A stretch of 64,000 nt of DNA, from positions 150,540-214,539 of the forward strand of contig NZ_RXHJ01000007.1 of assembly GCF_003955685.1 (NCBI RefSeq), written 5' to 3'. This document shows, in pieces, positions 52,565 through 63,307 of this stretch (position 1 is the stretch's first letter; every line of letters begins with the position of its first letter). The notes under the pieces are model-generated. The model was given only the letters and a program-made list of their open reading frames with translations, had not been told where the DNA came from and did no database searches. A program made the position numbers and the translations under genes. Source of the stretch: Corynebacterium hylobatis (GTDB taxonomy: Bacteria; Actinomycetota; Actinomycetes; Mycobacteriales; Mycobacteriaceae).

Positions 52565-53754
52565 CGGTTGGTGTCCAGTACTCCGGCGTCGAGGGACTGC
52601 TGCACGTCGGCGAGGTGCTCCTCGAAGGTGTCGTTGAAGACGGTGGTGCCGTCCCTGTCGATGGTGACGAAGAACAGCCAGTCACCCTCGGCCGGGTTCT
52701 CCATCGCCTCGATCGCCTCGATGGAGGCCGCCGCGATGGGGGTCTCCGGCAGGCCGTCACTGGCATAGGTGTTCCACGGGGTGACCTGAGCGCGGTCCTC
52801 GTCCGTGGTGGCGATCTCGACGTCGGGGAGTCCGTAGTTGACCGTGGAGTCGAACTCCAGACGCATCGGCTCCTCCAGGCGGTTGAGGATCACGCGTGCG
52901 ACCTTGTCGAAGTCCCCGGCCGGGGCCTCGCGCTCGACCAGGGAAGCGGCGGTGAGCAGCTCATAGGGGCTGAGTCCCAGGGCGTCGGCGCGCTCGACGA
53001 TGCCCGTGTCGGCGTACTGCTGAGCGGAGCGGGTCACCAGGTCGGTGATGATGCCTGTGGCGTCGAGCTCCGGGTTGACCACGTAACGGCCGGGCACGAT
53101 GAGTCCCTCGAGTCGCTTGGGGTCCTCGCCCCGGGCGGCGACGGTTGCCTGCGCCCACTCGGGCACGCCGAGAGCCGCAGGGTCCGTGGTGGCGCCGACC
53201 CGCTGCAGCTCCTCAGAGCTGATGCAGTTCGACGAACCCTCCGTGCAGGTGACCTGCGAGATCTGGGAGTAGACGCCGGGACGGTTACTGCCGCCGACGA
53301 CCTGTACGTCCATGAGGGTGGAACCGCCGTGGATGTCGAGGAGCTCCACCCGGTTGGCCGGATCGAGCAGGGCCTGCACCGCGGAGGCGGCGCTCATCTC
53401 ACCCTGGAGGCGGTAGAAACCGGGCTGGATGCTGGCGGCCTCAGGGTTGTTGGCCGCGGCGGTCTGGAAGGCGGAGTCGGTCCTGACGATGCCGCGCTCC
53501 TCCAGTTCGGGGCCCAGCTGGGAGACCGAGGAGCCCTCGGGGATCTCGACGAGCTGGTAGACGCTGTTGCCGCTGCCCTGGAAATCACGTTCGTTCACGG
53601 TGGGTGCCTGTCCGGAGATCTGGACGCCGATGTAGACGACTGCGCCGATGATGAGGATCAGCGATGCAGCGAAGACCGCGAGTCCCCGCTGACGCCGCTT
53701 CACATACTTCGGTTCCATATTCCGGTCGCGTCTCGTCCGGGTCTGTGTGCTCAT
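52561..53754 (-). CDS. mltG: Endolytic murein transglycosylase MltG
   Basis: Cuts nascent peptidoglycan and helps end glycan strand growth. The 397-residue protein has a cytoplasmic N-tail, one membrane helix (about 25-47), a LysM-like part and the YceG domain with catalytic Glu in [20 protein letters not shown] and [14 protein letters not shown] at 53754 overlaps the ruvX stop (ATGA). Confidence 0.94.
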   Translation of the reverse strand: MSTQTRTRRDRNMEPKYVKRRQRGLAVFAASLILIIGAVVYIGVQISGQAPTVNERDFQGSGNSVYQLVEIPEGSSVSQLGPELEERGIVRTDSAFQTAAANNPEAASIQPGFYRLQGEMSAASAVQALLDPANRVELLDIHGGSTLMDVQVVGGSNRPGVYSQISQVTCTEGSSNCISSEELQRVGATTDPAALGVPEWAQATVAARGEDPKRLEGLIVPGRYVVNPELDATGIITDLVTRSAQQYADTGIVERADALGLSPYELLTAASLVEREAPAGDFDKVARVILNRLEEPMRLEFDSTVNYGLPDVEIATTDEDRAQVTPWNTYASDGLPETPIAAASIEAIEAMENPAEGDWLFFVTIDRDGTTVFNDTFEEHLADVQQSLDAGVLDTNR

Positions 53755-54260
53755 GGATGCAGCTCCTGGTTGTAGGCGGCCCGGGCGTCGAGCCAGGACT
53801 GGAGGATCTCCACTGCGGCGGCCTGGTCGATGACCTTCCGGCCGGCCTTCTCGGAGACCCCGGAGGCGCGCAACGCGGTGGTCGCGGCCACAGTGGTCAG
53901 CCGCTCATCGCCCATGCGCACCGGGATGGTCTTCCCCGCCCCGGTCAACCGCCGGTTGAGGCGGAAGGCGATCTCCTTCGCGTGTTTGACGCTGACGGAG
54001 CCGTGCCCCTTCAGATCCCGTGGCAGGCCGACGACGATCTCGACGGCGTCGTATTCCTCGATGATCTCCAGCAGGCGGTCGATGTCGCCCTTGTCGCGGT
54101 CCCGCAAACCGGTCTCCCGCGCGACGGTCTCCACGGGGGTGGCGAGTTTCGCGTTCCGGTCGGAGACGGCCACGCCGATGCGCACCGTCCCCACGTCGAG
54201 GCCGATGCGTCTGCCCGTTCCCGGGTCATCGGCTCCTGGAGTATCCGGGGTCACCTTCAT
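53751..54260 (-). CDS. ruvX: Putative pre-16S rRNA nuclease / Holliday junction resolvase-like RuvX
   Basis: YqgF-family RNase H-fold nuclease. The 169-residue protein has [16 protein letters not shown] near 18 with the first catalytic Asp, VGLPRDLKG near 81 and the last Asp in [15 protein letters not shown] at 54260 (MKVTPDTPG) with AAAGGGA upstream at a longish spacing; upstream codons belong to a long open frame. Coupled to mltG. Confidence 0.92.
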   Translation of the reverse strand: MKVTPDTPGADDPGTGRRIGLDVGTVRIGVAVSDRNAKLATPVETVARETGLRDRDKGDIDRLLEIIEEYDAVEIVVGLPRDLKGHGSVSVKHAKEIAFRLNRRLTGAGKTIPVRMGDERLTTVAATTALRASGVSEKAGRKVIDQAAAVEILQSWLDARAAYNQELHP

Positions 54261-54308
54261 CGTCGTCGGTTCCCTTTCGTCACGTAGGTCGATGTACACG
54301 GTAGCGGG

Positions 54309-54347
54309 GAGGCACGCCGGTCGATGACATGTCCCCCGGCGTGTCTC
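54309..54347 (-). terminator. Hairpin after alaS
   Basis: GAGGCACGCCGG (54309-54320) pairs with CCGGCGTGTCTC (54336-54347) with one mismatch, ten bases after the alaS stop. No U-run follows, so it is a stem-only terminator candidate before ruvX. Confidence 0.55.
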
Positions 54348-54356
54348 CGCCCCGGC

Positions 54357-57023
54357 TCAGCGGCCGGCCAGCTCCTCGCGCAGGGCGTGGAAGCCGGCGT
54401 CGAGCCCCGCGGGCTTCGAACCGGAGCCCTGGGCCATGTCAGGCTTGCCGCCGCCGCGGCCGTCGACGTAGCCGGAGAGCAGTTTGACCAGCTCGCCGGA
54501 CTTCACCCCCAACTCAACGGCCTCCTTCGTGGCGCCGACGATGAAGGGCAGCTTCTCCCCCTCGGCGGAGGCGAGCACCACCACGCCGGGCCTGCCGGCC
54601 AGACGGCCGCGCAGGTCGGTGGCGACGGTGCGGAGGTCTCCACCGGACACACCGTCGGGCAGACGGTGGGTGAGCACGGTGAATTTACCCACCTCTGTGG
54701 CCTGCTCGACCAGGGCGCCGGTCTGGGCCGCCAGCTGCTGGCGGTGCAGGTTGGCGATCTCCTTCTCGGCGGCACGCAGCTTCTCGGTGAGCTGGGCGAC
54801 GCGGTCCGGCAGCTCCTCGGTCGGGGCCTTGAGGGAGGCGGCCAGCCCGGTGGCCAGGGCGGTCTCCTTCGACAGGTATTTGAAGGAGTCCATGCCGGAG
54901 TAGGCCTCGATGCGCCGTGCCCCGGAGCCGACGGAGGACTCGCCCAGGACGGCGACGGGGCCGATCTGGGCGGAGGAGTCCACGTGGGTGCCGCCGCACA
55001 GCTCGATGGAGAAGGGCCCGCCGATCTCGACGACGCGGACGTCATCGCCGTAGTTCTCGCCGAACAGGGCCATGGCGCCCATCTTCTTCGCCTCATCAAG
55101 GGAGGTCTCGATGGTGTTGACCGCCAGGTTGGAGTCGACGGCCTGGTTGGTGATCAGGGCGATCTCCTCCAGCTGGGCCGGGCTGAGCTGCTCGGTGTAA
55201 TTGAAGTCGAAACGCAGGTAGCCGGGGCGGTTGAGGGAACCGGCCTGCACTGCGGTGGGGCCGAGCACCTGCCGCAGTGCGGCGTGGATGAGGTGGGTGG
55301 CGGTGTGTGCCTGGGTGGCGCCGTGACGCCAGTCGGCGTCGACCTCGGCGCGGACGGACTGCCCCAGGTCGAGGCCGCCGGAGACGACGGTCGCCTTGTG
55401 CACCCACAGGCGCTTGCCGATCTTCTGCACGTCCGTGACGTCCAGGATCGTGCCGTCGGTGACGAGGCGGCCGCGGTCGCCGAGCTGGCCGCCGGATTCT
55501 GCGTACATCGGGGAGACGTCGAGGATGACCTCGATTTCATCGCCCGCGGCGGCATGGGTGACGGAGACACCGTCGGCGACCAGGCCGAGGATCTTCGCGT
55601 CGGCGGTCAGCTCGGAGAAACCGACGAACTCGGTCGGGTTGTTGTCCACCCACTCGCGGTAGACGGACTCGTCGGCGTGGCCGTGCTTCTTGGCCAGGTT
55701 GTCGGCCTTGGCGCGGGCCCGCTGCTCGCTCATGGCGGCCTCGAAGCCGGCGACGTCGACCTCGAGTCCGGCCTCGGCGGCCATCTCGAGGGTCAGGTCG
55801 ATCGGGAAGCCGTAGGTGTCGTGGAGGGTGAAGGCCTCCTCGCCGGAGAATACCTTCGCCCCGGTCCCGCGGGTCTTGGTGGCGGCCTCGTCGAAGCGGT
55901 GGGTGCCGGATTCCAGGGTCCTGAGGAAGGCGCGTTCCTCGGCGACGGCGACGCGGGTGATGCGTTCGCGGTTGTCGGCGATCTCCGGATAGGAGGGGGT
56001 CATGGTGTCCATGATCACGGTCATGAACTGCTCGAGGGTCTCACCGGTGGCGCCCAGCAGGCGGGCGGAACGCACGATGCGGCGCAGCAGGCGACGCAGG
56101 ATGTAACCGCGGCCCTCGTTGGCGGGGGTCACGCCGTCGAGAATGAGCATCATGCCGGTGCGCGAGTGGTCGGCGATGACGCGGAAGCGCACGTCAGCGG
56201 TGTCGTCGGTGCCGTATTCCGCGCCGGTGATCTCCTGGGCGGCGTCAATGACCGGGCGCAGGAGATCGGTCTCGTAGACGTTGTCCACGCCCTGGAGGAG
56301 GGCGGCGACACGCTCCACACCCATGCCGGTGTCGATGTTCTTCTTCGGCAGGTCGCCGAGGATCTCGAAGGAGTCCGGGCCGGTGCTCTGCCCGCGTTCC
56401 TTCTCCATGAAGACGAGGTTCCAGATCTCCAGGTAGCGGGTGTCGTCGACTGCCGGGCCACCCTCCTGGCCGTGCTCGGGGCCGCGGTCGTAGTAGATCT
56501 CGGAGCAGGGTCCGCAGGGACCGGGCACGCCCATGTGCCAGTAGTTGTCGGCCATGCCCAGGCGCTGGATGCGCTCGGCGGGCAGGCCGATCTTCTTCTC
56601 CCAGATCTCGGCGGCCTCGTCGTCGTCGAGGTAGACGGTGGCCCACAGGCGCTCCGGGTCGAGGCCGTAGCCGCCGTCCTCGATCGAGCTGGTCAGCAGC
56701 TCCCAGGCATGGGTGATGGCGCCTTCCTTGAAGTACTGGCCGAAGGAGAAGTTGCCGGCCATCTGGAAGAAGGTGTTGTGGCGGGTGGTGATGCCCACCT
56801 CATCGATGTCGAGGGTGCGCACGCACTTCTGGATGGAGGTGGCGGTGCCGTTGGGGTACGGCGGGTTCTGCTGGCCGAGGAAGTAGGGCTTGAACGGCAC
56901 CATGCCGGCGTTGACGAAGAGCAGGTCCGGGTCCTCGAGGATGAGGGATGCACTCGGCACGGCGGTGTGGCCGGCCTTGACGAAGTGCTGGGTGAAACGC
57001 TCCCGGATCTCATGGGTCTGCAC
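54357..57023 (-). CDS. alaS: Alanyl-tRNA synthetase
   Basis: Charges tRNA-Ala and edits errors. The 888-residue protein has the class II core from the start ([15 protein letters not shown]), the editing domain with [16 protein letters not shown] near 565 and CGGTHV near 665, and a C-terminal glycine-rich DHHA1 region. GTG at 57023 with GAGGA nine bases upstream. Follows rarA by 70 bases. Confidence 0.97.
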   Translation of the reverse strand: MQTHEIRERFTQHFVKAGHTAVPSASLILEDPDLLFVNAGMVPFKPYFLGQQNPPYPNGTATSIQKCVRTLDIDEVGITTRHNTFFQMAGNFSFGQYFKEGAITHAWELLTSSIEDGGYGLDPERLWATVYLDDDEAAEIWEKKIGLPAERIQRLGMADNYWHMGVPGPCGPCSEIYYDRGPEHGQEGGPAVDDTRYLEIWNLVFMEKERGQSTGPDSFEILGDLPKKNIDTGMGVERVAALLQGVDNVYETDLLRPVIDAAQEITGAEYGTDDTADVRFRVIADHSRTGMMLILDGVTPANEGRGYILRRLLRRIVRSARLLGATGETLEQFMTVIMDTMTPSYPEIADNRERITRVAVAEERAFLRTLESGTHRFDEAATKTRGTGAKVFSGEEAFTLHDTYGFPIDLTLEMAAEAGLEVDVAGFEAAMSEQRARAKADNLAKKHGHADESVYREWVDNNPTEFVGFSELTADAKILGLVADGVSVTHAAAGDEIEVILDVSPMYAESGGQLGDRGRLVTDGTILDVTDVQKIGKRLWVHKATVVSGGLDLGQSVRAEVDADWRHGATQAHTATHLIHAALRQVLGPTAVQAGSLNRPGYLRFDFNYTEQLSPAQLEEIALITNQAVDSNLAVNTIETSLDEAKKMGAMALFGENYGDDVRVVEIGGPFSIELCGGTHVDSSAQIGPVAVLGESSVGSGARRIEAYSGMDSFKYLSKETALATGLAASLKAPTEELPDRVAQLTEKLRAAEKEIANLHRQQLAAQTGALVEQATEVGKFTVLTHRLPDGVSGGDLRTVATDLRGRLAGRPGVVVLASAEGEKLPFIVGATKEAVELGVKSGELVKLLSGYVDGRGGGKPDMAQGSGSKPAGLDAGFHALREELAGR

Positions 57024-57093
57024 GGCAGTGGTCCTCGCTTCTGACAGATTGTTGTCTGGGTCGGCTCACCACTCTACTCCCACGGAGGGGAGA

Positions 57094-58440
57094 CTACTGC
57101 TTCCCCCGTACAATCCGGCGCAGACGACCGATGTAGTCACGGATCCGTTTCTCCGCACCGTGGTCGGTGGGTTCATAGTAGACGGCGTCGCCGAGCTGGC
57201 CGGGCAGATACTGCTGGCTGACCACCCCGCGCGGGTCATCGTGCGGGTACAGGTAGCCCACCGCGTTACCGAGCTTCTTCGCCCCTTCATAATGGCCGTC
57301 GCGCAGGTGGGCCGGCACGTGCCCGATCCTCCCCTCGCGGACGTCCTGCTGCGCGCGGTTGATTGCCTCGTAGACGGCATTCGACTTCGGAGCGGTGGCC
57401 AGGTGCACGGTCGCCTGCGCCAGGGTCAGCCGCGCCTCGGGCATGCCGATCAGCGCGACAGCCTGTGCGGCGGCCACCGCCGACTGCAGGGCGGAGGGGT
57501 CGGCCATGCCGATGTCCTCGCTGGCGTGGATGACCAGCCGGCGGGCGATGAACCGCGGGTCCTCCCCCGCCTCGAGCATCCGCGCGAGGTAGTGCAGGGC
57601 GGCGTCGACATCCGAGCCGCGGATCGACTTGATGAAGGCGCTGACCACGTCGTAGTGCTGGTCGCCGTCACGGTCATAGCGCACGACAGCCCGGTTGACG
57701 TTCTCCCGGATCACCGCCACGCTTATCGACGCCCCGTCCGCCACCGCCTCCGCGGCCGCCTCCAGGTAGGTCAGCGCGCGGCGCGCATCGCCCCCCGCGA
57801 GCAGGACCAGCTGGTCGAGGGCCTCCTCATCGGCGGTGACGCGCCCGCCCAGGCCCCGCTCATCGACCAGTGCGCGGGTGACGACCTCGCGGACGGCGGC
57901 GTCGTCAAGCGGCTGGAGCTGGAGCAGCAGCGAGCGGGAGAGCAGCGGCGCGACCACGGAGAAGGATGGGTTCTCCGTCGTTGCCGCGACGAGCAGCACC
58001 GTACGGTTCTCCACCGCGGCGAGCAGCGCATCCTGCTGCGTCTTGGAGAACCGGTGCACCTCATCGATGAACAGGACGGTGCGCTGCCCCTGGATGAGGT
58101 CCCGGCGGGCACGGTCAATGACCTCCCGGACCTGCTTGACCCCCGAATCCAGGGCGGAGAGCCCCACGAAGTGCTGGTTTGTCGCCGTCGAGATCAGCGA
58201 GGCAATCGTCGTCTTGCCCGTACCCGGCGGGCCGTAGAGGATGACCGAGGCCTCCCCCGAACCCTCCACCAGCCGACGTAACGGCCGGCCGGGACCGAGC
58301 AGGTGCTCCTGGCCGGCGATCTCATCGAGCGTGCGCGGGCGCATGCGTGCCGCCAGCGGGGCATGGTCGCCGGCCCGGAAGAAATCGGACCCGGGCGGGC
58401 GTTCGGGCTCCGGCGCCCCGAACAACGAGTCCTGGGTCAC
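57094..58440 (-). CDS. rarA: Replication-associated AAA ATPase RarA/MgsA
   Basis: AAA ATPase acting at stalled replication forks. The 448-residue protein has Walker A GPPGTGKT at 70-77, Walker [11 protein letters not shown] near 122, sensor TTENPSFSV near 155, and C-terminal MgsA domains ([18 protein letters not shown]). GTG at 58440 overlaps the upstream stop (GTGA). Upstream open frame is not used. Confidence 0.94.
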   Translation of the reverse strand: MTQDSLFGAPEPERPPGSDFFRAGDHAPLAARMRPRTLDEIAGQEHLLGPGRPLRRLVEGSGEASVILYGPPGTGKTTIASLISTATNQHFVGLSALDSGVKQVREVIDRARRDLIQGQRTVLFIDEVHRFSKTQQDALLAAVENRTVLLVAATTENPSFSVVAPLLSRSLLLQLQPLDDAAVREVVTRALVDERGLGGRVTADEEALDQLVLLAGGDARRALTYLEAAAEAVADGASISVAVIRENVNRAVVRYDRDGDQHYDVVSAFIKSIRGSDVDAALHYLARMLEAGEDPRFIARRLVIHASEDIGMADPSALQSAVAAAQAVALIGMPEARLTLAQATVHLATAPKSNAVYEAINRAQQDVREGRIGHVPAHLRDGHYEGAKKLGNAVGYLYPHDDPRGVVSQQYLPGQLGDAVYYEPTDHGAEKRIRDYIGRLRRIVRGKQ

Positions 58441-59663
58441 CGGCCCGCGCCGGGCTCCGCCACCCGGTCCGCGATGCCCTGGCTGAAGGCCGCGATGACG
58501 CCGAAGGAGGGGTCGGTGCCGCGGGCGGCGTAGCGGGCCAGCGCCTCGAAGGTCTCGAAGAGATCCCGGCGCACCACGACCTCCTCCGCGGTGAACGGCC
58601 CGTGGGAGGCCGGCCGCAGCAGATCGCTGACCCCCTCGACGAGGTTCGGGTCCAGCTGCTCCTCCCCCTCGTGGAGCATCCCGATCGCCGCAGACACGGA
58701 ACCGAAGTGCAGCAGCGCCACACTCGACAACGCCCAACCCAGCAGCGCCGCCATGATCCGCGAATGCAGGTGGGCCTCGTTGTTCACGTTCGGCCACAGC
58801 GAGTTGACCTCGTGGACCCACGCCTCGACGAAGACGTCCGCCTCGTCATCCGAGATGGGGTGACTGAACAGGAACTGCGGGAAACCGGCGATGACGCACG
58901 CCAGGTCGAAGCTGACGTCACGGAAACCCGCCCACTCGTAGTCGAGGAAGTGGGTCTCCTCGGCGACGATGATGTTGTCCGGCGAGAGGTCGAAGGGGGT
59001 GAAGGCCCGGTGGTGGGCCCCCAGCAGCCGGTTGCGCCCCTCGGCGGCGAACTCGCTGACCAGCTCCGGAAGCTCGATGTCAGCCTGGCGCAGCAGCTCC
59101 TCACCCACCTGGATGGACTGGATCAGCGCCGTGTCACGCAGTTCCTGGATCTCGGCGGAGTCCGGGTGCTGGCGCAGCATACGGGAGAGCAGGGTGTTGA
59201 AGTCCTGCTCCCGTTGCGCCGTGCCGGCGTGCATGCGGCCCAGGGAGGTGCCCAGGTTGCGCAGGATCGCCACCCGCCGCTCCGGGTCCTCCAGCTGCAG
59301 GAGGTCAGCGAAGGTGTCGCCGTCACCGGAGTCGCTGAGCACCATGATGCGCTTCTTCACGTCATGGGCCAGCAGCACCGGGCCTGGGCGGACCTCCTCG
59401 CTGAGGGAGGTGGTGAACTGGTAGGAGACGATCTCCCGGACCAGCGCCGCATCATCGATGGGGTCGCCGGCCTCGGGGACGTATTTGAGGATGACGGAAC
59501 GCTGCTGCAGGAACGGCGATGTCGCCACGCGGGCGCGGAGTACCACCGCAGTGCCGGAGCCGCTGAGCTGAGTTACCTCGCTGAGCTCCTGCGCTCCCCC
59601 GAAACGCTTCGAGAGGAGATCCTCCGCGGTGTCGACGATGTCGGCGTGCTTGAGCTTGATCAT
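58437..59663 (-). CDS. Kinase-like (phosphotransferase enzyme family) protein
   Basis: A 408-residue protein of the aminoglycoside phosphotransferase/choline-kinase fold. The catalytic loop reads PFDLSPDNI within 221-230 and the metal-binding Asp is in FLDYEW (about 239-244); usual APH loops read HxDxxxxN, so here Phe stands in for His. The N-lobe Lys may be in VILKYVPEA. It lies between aspS and rarA and is coupled to rarA (GTGA). The substrate is unknown. Confidence 0.75.
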   Translation of the reverse strand: MIKLKHADIVDTAEDLLSKRFGGAQELSEVTQLSGSGTAVVLRARVATSPFLQQRSVILKYVPEAGDPIDDAALVREIVSYQFTTSLSEEVRPGPVLLAHDVKKRIMVLSDSGDGDTFADLLQLEDPERRVAILRNLGTSLGRMHAGTAQREQDFNTLLSRMLRQHPDSAEIQELRDTALIQSIQVGEELLRQADIELPELVSEFAAEGRNRLLGAHHRAFTPFDLSPDNIIVAEETHFLDYEWAGFRDVSFDLACVIAGFPQFLFSHPISDDEADVFVEAWVHEVNSLWPNVNNEAHLHSRIMAALLGWALSSVALLHFGSVSAAIGMLHEGEEQLDPNLVEGVSDLLRPASHGPFTAEEVVVRRDLFETFEALARYAARGTDPSFGVIAAFSQGIADRVAEPGAGR

Positions 59664-59686
59664 GATGTGTTCCGTCAGACCGGGGA

Positions 59687-61498
59687 CTATTCGGTCTTCT
59701 CGCCCTTCTTCTCGTTCTTCTTCTCCGGCCTGGCGTCGATGCCCGCCTCCTTGCGCTGCTGCGCGGTGATCGGCGCCGGGGCCTCGGTCAGCGGGTCCAC
59801 ACCGCCACCGGACTTCGGGAAGGCGATGACGTCGCGGATCGAGTCGAAACCGCCCAGCAGGGACACAATGCGGTCCCAGCCGAAGGCGATGCCGCCGTGC
59901 GGCGGGGCACCGTAGGCGAAGGCGTCGAGCAGGAAGCCGAACTTGTCCTGCGCCTCCTCCTCGGAGATACCCATGACCTTGAATACCCGCTCCTGCACGT
60001 CACGCTGGTGGATACGGATGGAACCGCCACCGATCTCGTTGCCGTTGCAGACGATGTCGTAGGCGTAGGCGTTGGCCTCACCCGGGTTCTCGTCGAAGGT
60101 GTCGAGGAACTCCGGCTTCGGGGAGGTGAAGGCGTGGTGGACGGCGGTCCAGGCGGAGCTGCCCAGGGCCACGTCACCGGAGGCGGTCGCGTCAGCGGCC
60201 GGCTCGAACAGCGGGGCGTCGACGACCCAGGTGAAGGCCCAGTCACCCTCCTTGATCAGGCCCAGCTTCTCGGCGATCTCACCGCGGGCCGCACCCAGCA
60301 GGGCGCGGGAGGACTTGGTTTCACCTGCGGCGAAGAAAATGCAGTCGCCCGGCTCCGCGCCGACGTGGGCGGCGATGCCGGCACGCTCCGCGTCGGTGAT
60401 GTTCTTGGCCACCGGGCCACCGAGCTCCCCGTCCTCACCGACGAGGATGTAGGCCAGGCCCTTCGCACCGCGCTGCTTGGCCCACTCCTGCCAGGCGTCG
60501 AGCTGACGGCGCGGCTGGGAGGCCCCGCCCTTCATGACCACGGCGCCCACGTACTCGTTCTTGAACACCCGGAAGGTGGTGTCGGCGAAGAAGTCGGTGC
60601 ACTCGGTGATCTCGATATCGAAACGCAGGTCCGGCTTGTCGGAACCGAAACGGCGCATGGCCTCGGCGTAGGTGATACGCGGGATCGGGGTGGTGATCTC
60701 GTAGCCGATCAGCTTCCACAGCTCGGCCAGGACCTCCTCGGCCAGGGCGATGACGTCATCCTGGTCGACGAAGCTCATCTCGACGTCCAGCTGGGTGAAC
60801 TCCGGCTGACGGTCCGCACGGAAATCCTCGTCGCGGTAGCAGCGGGCGATCTGGTAGTAACGCTCCATGCCGGCGACCATGAGCAGCTGCTTGAACAGCT
60901 GCGGGGACTGCGGCAGGGCGTAGAAGGAGCCCGGCTTCAGGCGTGCCGGAACCAGGAAGTCACGAGCACCCTCCGGGGTGGAACGCGTCAGCGTCGGGGT
61001 CTCGATCTCGGTGAAGTCGTGGTTGTCCAGTACGCGGCGGGCGGCCTGGTTCGCGCGGGAACGCAGACGCAGGGCCTCGGCCTGACGGTCGCGGCGCAGG
61101 TCCAGGTAGCGGTACTTCAGGCGGGTCTCCTCACCGACCTCGCCACCACCCTGGGCGGAGTCGCCGATCTGGAATGGCAGCGCCGCGGAGGTGTTGAGGA
61201 CGTTGAGCTCGGTGACGTTGAGCTCGATGTCACCGGAGGACAGGTTAGGGTTTTCCGAACCCTCCGGACGCGGCTCCACCACACCGGTGACCTGCAGCAC
61301 GAACTCGCTGCGCAGATCATGGGCGCGCTCGGCAACATCGGATTCACGGAATACGACCTGGGCCAGACCGGAGCGGTCGCGCAGGTCGATGAAGATCACG
61401 CCGCCGTGGTCACGGCGCCGTGAGACCCATCCGGTGAGGGTGACGGTCTGTCCGGCGTGTTCTTTACGCAGTTCGCCTGCAAGATGAGTGCGGAGCAC
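59687..61498 (-). CDS. aspS: Aspartyl-tRNA synthetase (probably Asp/Asn-tRNA)
   Basis: Class IIb synthetase of bacterial type, 603 residues. N-terminal OB-fold anticodon domain ([20 protein letters not shown]), motif 2 ([15 protein letters not shown]), insertion GAD domain, and motif 3 ([15 protein letters not shown]). C. glutamicum and mycobacterial homologues are described as non-discriminating, used with GatCAB. GTG at 61498. The C-terminus ends in a charged [11 protein letters not shown] tail. Confidence 0.96.
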   Translation of the reverse strand: MLRTHLAGELRKEHAGQTVTLTGWVSRRRDHGGVIFIDLRDRSGLAQVVFRESDVAERAHDLRSEFVLQVTGVVEPRPEGSENPNLSSGDIELNVTELNVLNTSAALPFQIGDSAQGGGEVGEETRLKYRYLDLRRDRQAEALRLRSRANQAARRVLDNHDFTEIETPTLTRSTPEGARDFLVPARLKPGSFYALPQSPQLFKQLLMVAGMERYYQIARCYRDEDFRADRQPEFTQLDVEMSFVDQDDVIALAEEVLAELWKLIGYEITTPIPRITYAEAMRRFGSDKPDLRFDIEITECTDFFADTTFRVFKNEYVGAVVMKGGASQPRRQLDAWQEWAKQRGAKGLAYILVGEDGELGGPVAKNITDAERAGIAAHVGAEPGDCIFFAAGETKSSRALLGAARGEIAEKLGLIKEGDWAFTWVVDAPLFEPAADATASGDVALGSSAWTAVHHAFTSPKPEFLDTFDENPGEANAYAYDIVCNGNEIGGGSIRIHQRDVQERVFKVMGISEEEAQDKFGFLLDAFAYGAPPHGGIAFGWDRIVSLLGGFDSIRDVIAFPKSGGGVDPLTEAPAPITAQQRKEAGIDARPEKKNEKKGEKTE

Positions 61499-61551
61499 GT
61501 GCTGGTGGTCCTTCCGTGTGGGGTGGGGTGGGGCTTATAGACAACACGGGC

Positions 61552-61580
61552 ATTCTACCTGGTCCCGCCACCCTGCTTAT
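61552..61580 (-). promoter_or_regulatory. Probable aspS promoter
   Basis: On the minus strand GGTAGAATGC has a -10 TAGAAT (61557-61552) with the favoured corynebacterial GG context. GATAAG lies 18 bases upstream as a weak -35. The message would start near 61545, about 47 bases before aspS. Confidence 0.5.
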
Positions 61581-61750
61581 CGACGCCCCTCCAACCCCCG
61601 CAGCAGCCATACCGCCGGGATGGCGTCCGTACATGTACTCCACAATAATGCGGACGAGCGCATATTTTAGGGTTTTTCCCTGATCTCCACACACAAACAA
61701 CTCCCCGACGATCCCGCCCACCGGAGGGCGGAGAGGGCTCCGGAAGATCC

Positions 61751-61788
61751 TGCTCTGACCACCCTCTGAATATGGCATGATCAGAGCA
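61751..61788 (+). promoter_or_regulatory. Inverted repeat overlapping the ypfJ start
   Basis: TGCTCTGA (61751-61758) and TCAGAGCA (61781-61788) form a perfect 8-bp inverted repeat; the last base is the A of the ATG. The gene has no Shine-Dalgarno, and TCTGAC with CATGAT could be -35/-10 of a leaderless message. It may be an operator. Confidence 0.45.
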
Positions 61789-62672
61789 TGACGTTCCGTG
61801 AAGACGCTGACATCAGCGGCCGCCGGAAAGCCACCACCGGTGGCAGAGGCGGCAGGATCGCGGCCGGTGGCGGCATCGGCTCACTGCTGCTCATCGGGCT
61901 ATTTCTCCTGATGGGTGGAAATCCGGGGGACATCGGCCAGATGATCGGCGGCGGCAACCAGGCCCAGCTGCCGGGCGGGCAGACCAGCGAGCTGGAGCAC
62001 TGCAACACACCCGAGGACGGAAATATCCACGCCGACTGCCGCGTCGACTACACCGCCGGTGCGGTCGACCAGATGTGGGAGACCCTGCTCCCGGAGCAGG
62101 CCGGCATCGAGTACGTCCCGCCCGGCCGCGTCGTCTTCCAAGGTGCGACCCAGTCCGGATGCGGTCAGGCCTCGGCAGCGACCGGCCCCTTCTACTGCCC
62201 CGCTGACCAGTCGGCCTACTTCGACGTCTCCTTCTTCGACCAGCTCGACCAGCTGGGTGGCACCAACTCCCCACTGGCGCAGATGTACATCGTCGCCCAC
62301 GAATTCGGCCATCACATCCAGCAGCTCGAGGGCACGCTGTCACTGTCGAACTACAACGACCCCGGTGCCGACTCCAACGCCGTGAAGATCGAGCTCCAGG
62401 CCGACTGCTACGCCGGTATCTGGGTCTCCCACGCCGACAAGGGTGAGGGTGCCTGGCTCGAGCCGGTCACCCGCGAACAGGTCGCCTCCGCCATCGACAC
62501 CGCCCGCGCCGTCGGTGACGACAACATCCAGCAGCGCTCCGGCGGCCAGGTCCGTCCCGACACGTGGACACACGGCTCTTCCGAGCAGCGCCAGAGCGCC
62601 TTCATCACCGGCTACAACGAGGGCACGATGGCCGCCTGCGACACCCTGGATCGCGGCGTCTACCGCAGTTAG
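61788..62672 (+). CDS. ypfJ: YpfJ-type neutral zinc metallopeptidase
   Basis: A 294-residue membrane-anchored protein with a membrane helix at about 28-43 and the rest outside. The zinc motif HEFGHH is at 171-176 and the third ligand is likely the Glu in ELQADCYAG. Paired cysteines near 72/84 and 125/137 suit an exported domain. Proteases of this family are linked to stress, but their substrates are unknown. ATG at 61788 with no ribosome binding site, possibly leaderless. Confidence 0.88.
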   Translation: MTFREDADISGRRKATTGGRGGRIAAGGGIGSLLLIGLFLLMGGNPGDIGQMIGGGNQAQLPGGQTSELEHCNTPEDGNIHADCRVDYTAGAVDQMWETLLPEQAGIEYVPPGRVVFQGATQSGCGQASAATGPFYCPADQSAYFDVSFFDQLDQLGGTNSPLAQMYIVAHEFGHHIQQLEGTLSLSNYNDPGADSNAVKIELQADCYAGIWVSHADKGEGAWLEPVTREQVASAIDTARAVGDDNIQQRSGGQVRPDTWTHGSSEQRQSAFITGYNEGTMAACDTLDRGVYRS

Positions 62673-62683
62673 GCACCTACCCC

Positions 62684-63112
62684 TCAATCATTGATGGCCT
62701 CAATCCCCTGGCGTTCCAGTTCCGTGAGGTGTCTGCGCATCTCCCGGACCCGCTCAGGCGGATGCGGCTGCCAGCCCATCACCTCCTCCATCACGCGAAG
62801 TGACGCACGGGTGCGGTAGGACCGCGTGGGGTTGCCGGGAAACCGCTTGTCCGTCAGGTTCGGATCGTCCTCGAAGGGGCCGGTGGGATTGACCCGGTAT
62901 ATCCTGCCTTTCCCCTCCCCGGACGCCAGCTCAGCTGCCCACGTGGCCGCATCTAGCGTGGCAGTGAGATAAATGAAGTTGGCGACCTTCCCTGTACCGA
63001 AGTTGGAATTGCGCCCAGGAACCAGCAGGTCACCGGGTTGCAGTTCAGCTTTCGTACCGTGATAGAACGGGCCCGGGTCAGTCGAGCCGTAGCGGGATGG
63101 ATCAACGTTGAT
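62684..63112 (-). CDS. arr: Rifampin ADP-ribosyltransferase (Arr) with non-canonical or lost start codon
   Basis: Arr inactivates rifamycins by transferring ADP-ribose from NAD. Reading the minus strand by eye gives 142 residues: PFYHGTKAELQPGDLLVPG, FIYLTATLDAATWAAELA, NPTGPFEDDPNLTDKRFPG and NPTRSYRT, matching Arr enzymes closely and with normal length. No ATG, GTG or TTG exists before the conserved region. AAAGAGG precedes an ATC at 63112 by six bases, where ATG would be expected, and an in-frame TGA lies five codons further up. Either ATC is used, or a point change (or a sequence error) removed the start, making a pseudogene. The rest is intact. It follows the HNH gene. Confidence 0.85.
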   Translation of the reverse strand: MNVDPSRYGSTDPGPFYHGTKAELQPGDLLVPGRNSNFGTGKVANFIYLTATLDAATWAAELASGEGKGRIYRVNPTGPFEDDPNLTDKRFPGNPTRSYRTRASLRVMEEVMGWQPHPPERVREMRRHLTELERQGIEAIND

Positions 63113-63147
63113 GGTGAGCCTCTTTCAGAGTGGGAAGGGTCACTTTA
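63113..63147 (-). promoter_or_regulatory. Promoter -10 and Shine-Dalgarno of arr
   Basis: On the minus strand TAAAGT (63147-63142) fits a -10, with TTCCGC 17 bases upstream as a poor -35. AAAGAGG at 63125-63119 is a good ribosome binding site six bases before ATC. Expression signals therefore look intact apart from the start codon. Confidence 0.5.
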
Positions 63148-63307
63148 CGCTGCGGTCGATCCGTGCGGAATCGCTGACATGGCCCGGCCCGAGCATGGTT
63201 CCGAAAAGCCCCTTCAGCCATCCGGTCCGTAGGAACATGATGGTGGCGAGGCCTGATCCTGCGTGAGCTCCGCCCCGGGTCACCATCCAGGTGCCCGGGG
63301 TCGGTTG
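63148..63307. other. Spacer between arr and the second HNH gene
   Basis: About 160 bases with no gene seen on either strand. It holds the hairpin at 63273-63300; otherwise nothing is recognised. Confidence 0.5.
63273..63300 (-). terminator. Hairpin downstream of the second HNH gene
   Basis: CCCCGGG and CACC (63273-63284, bulged T at 63280) pair with GGTG and CCCGGGG (63290-63300). The 11-bp stem begins seven bases after the HNH stop. No U-run follows. Confidence 0.6.

Noticed and set aside
57024..57093. T-box or other tRNA-sensing leader for alaS
   Set aside because: Only 70 bases, no specifier loop or T-box sequence found.
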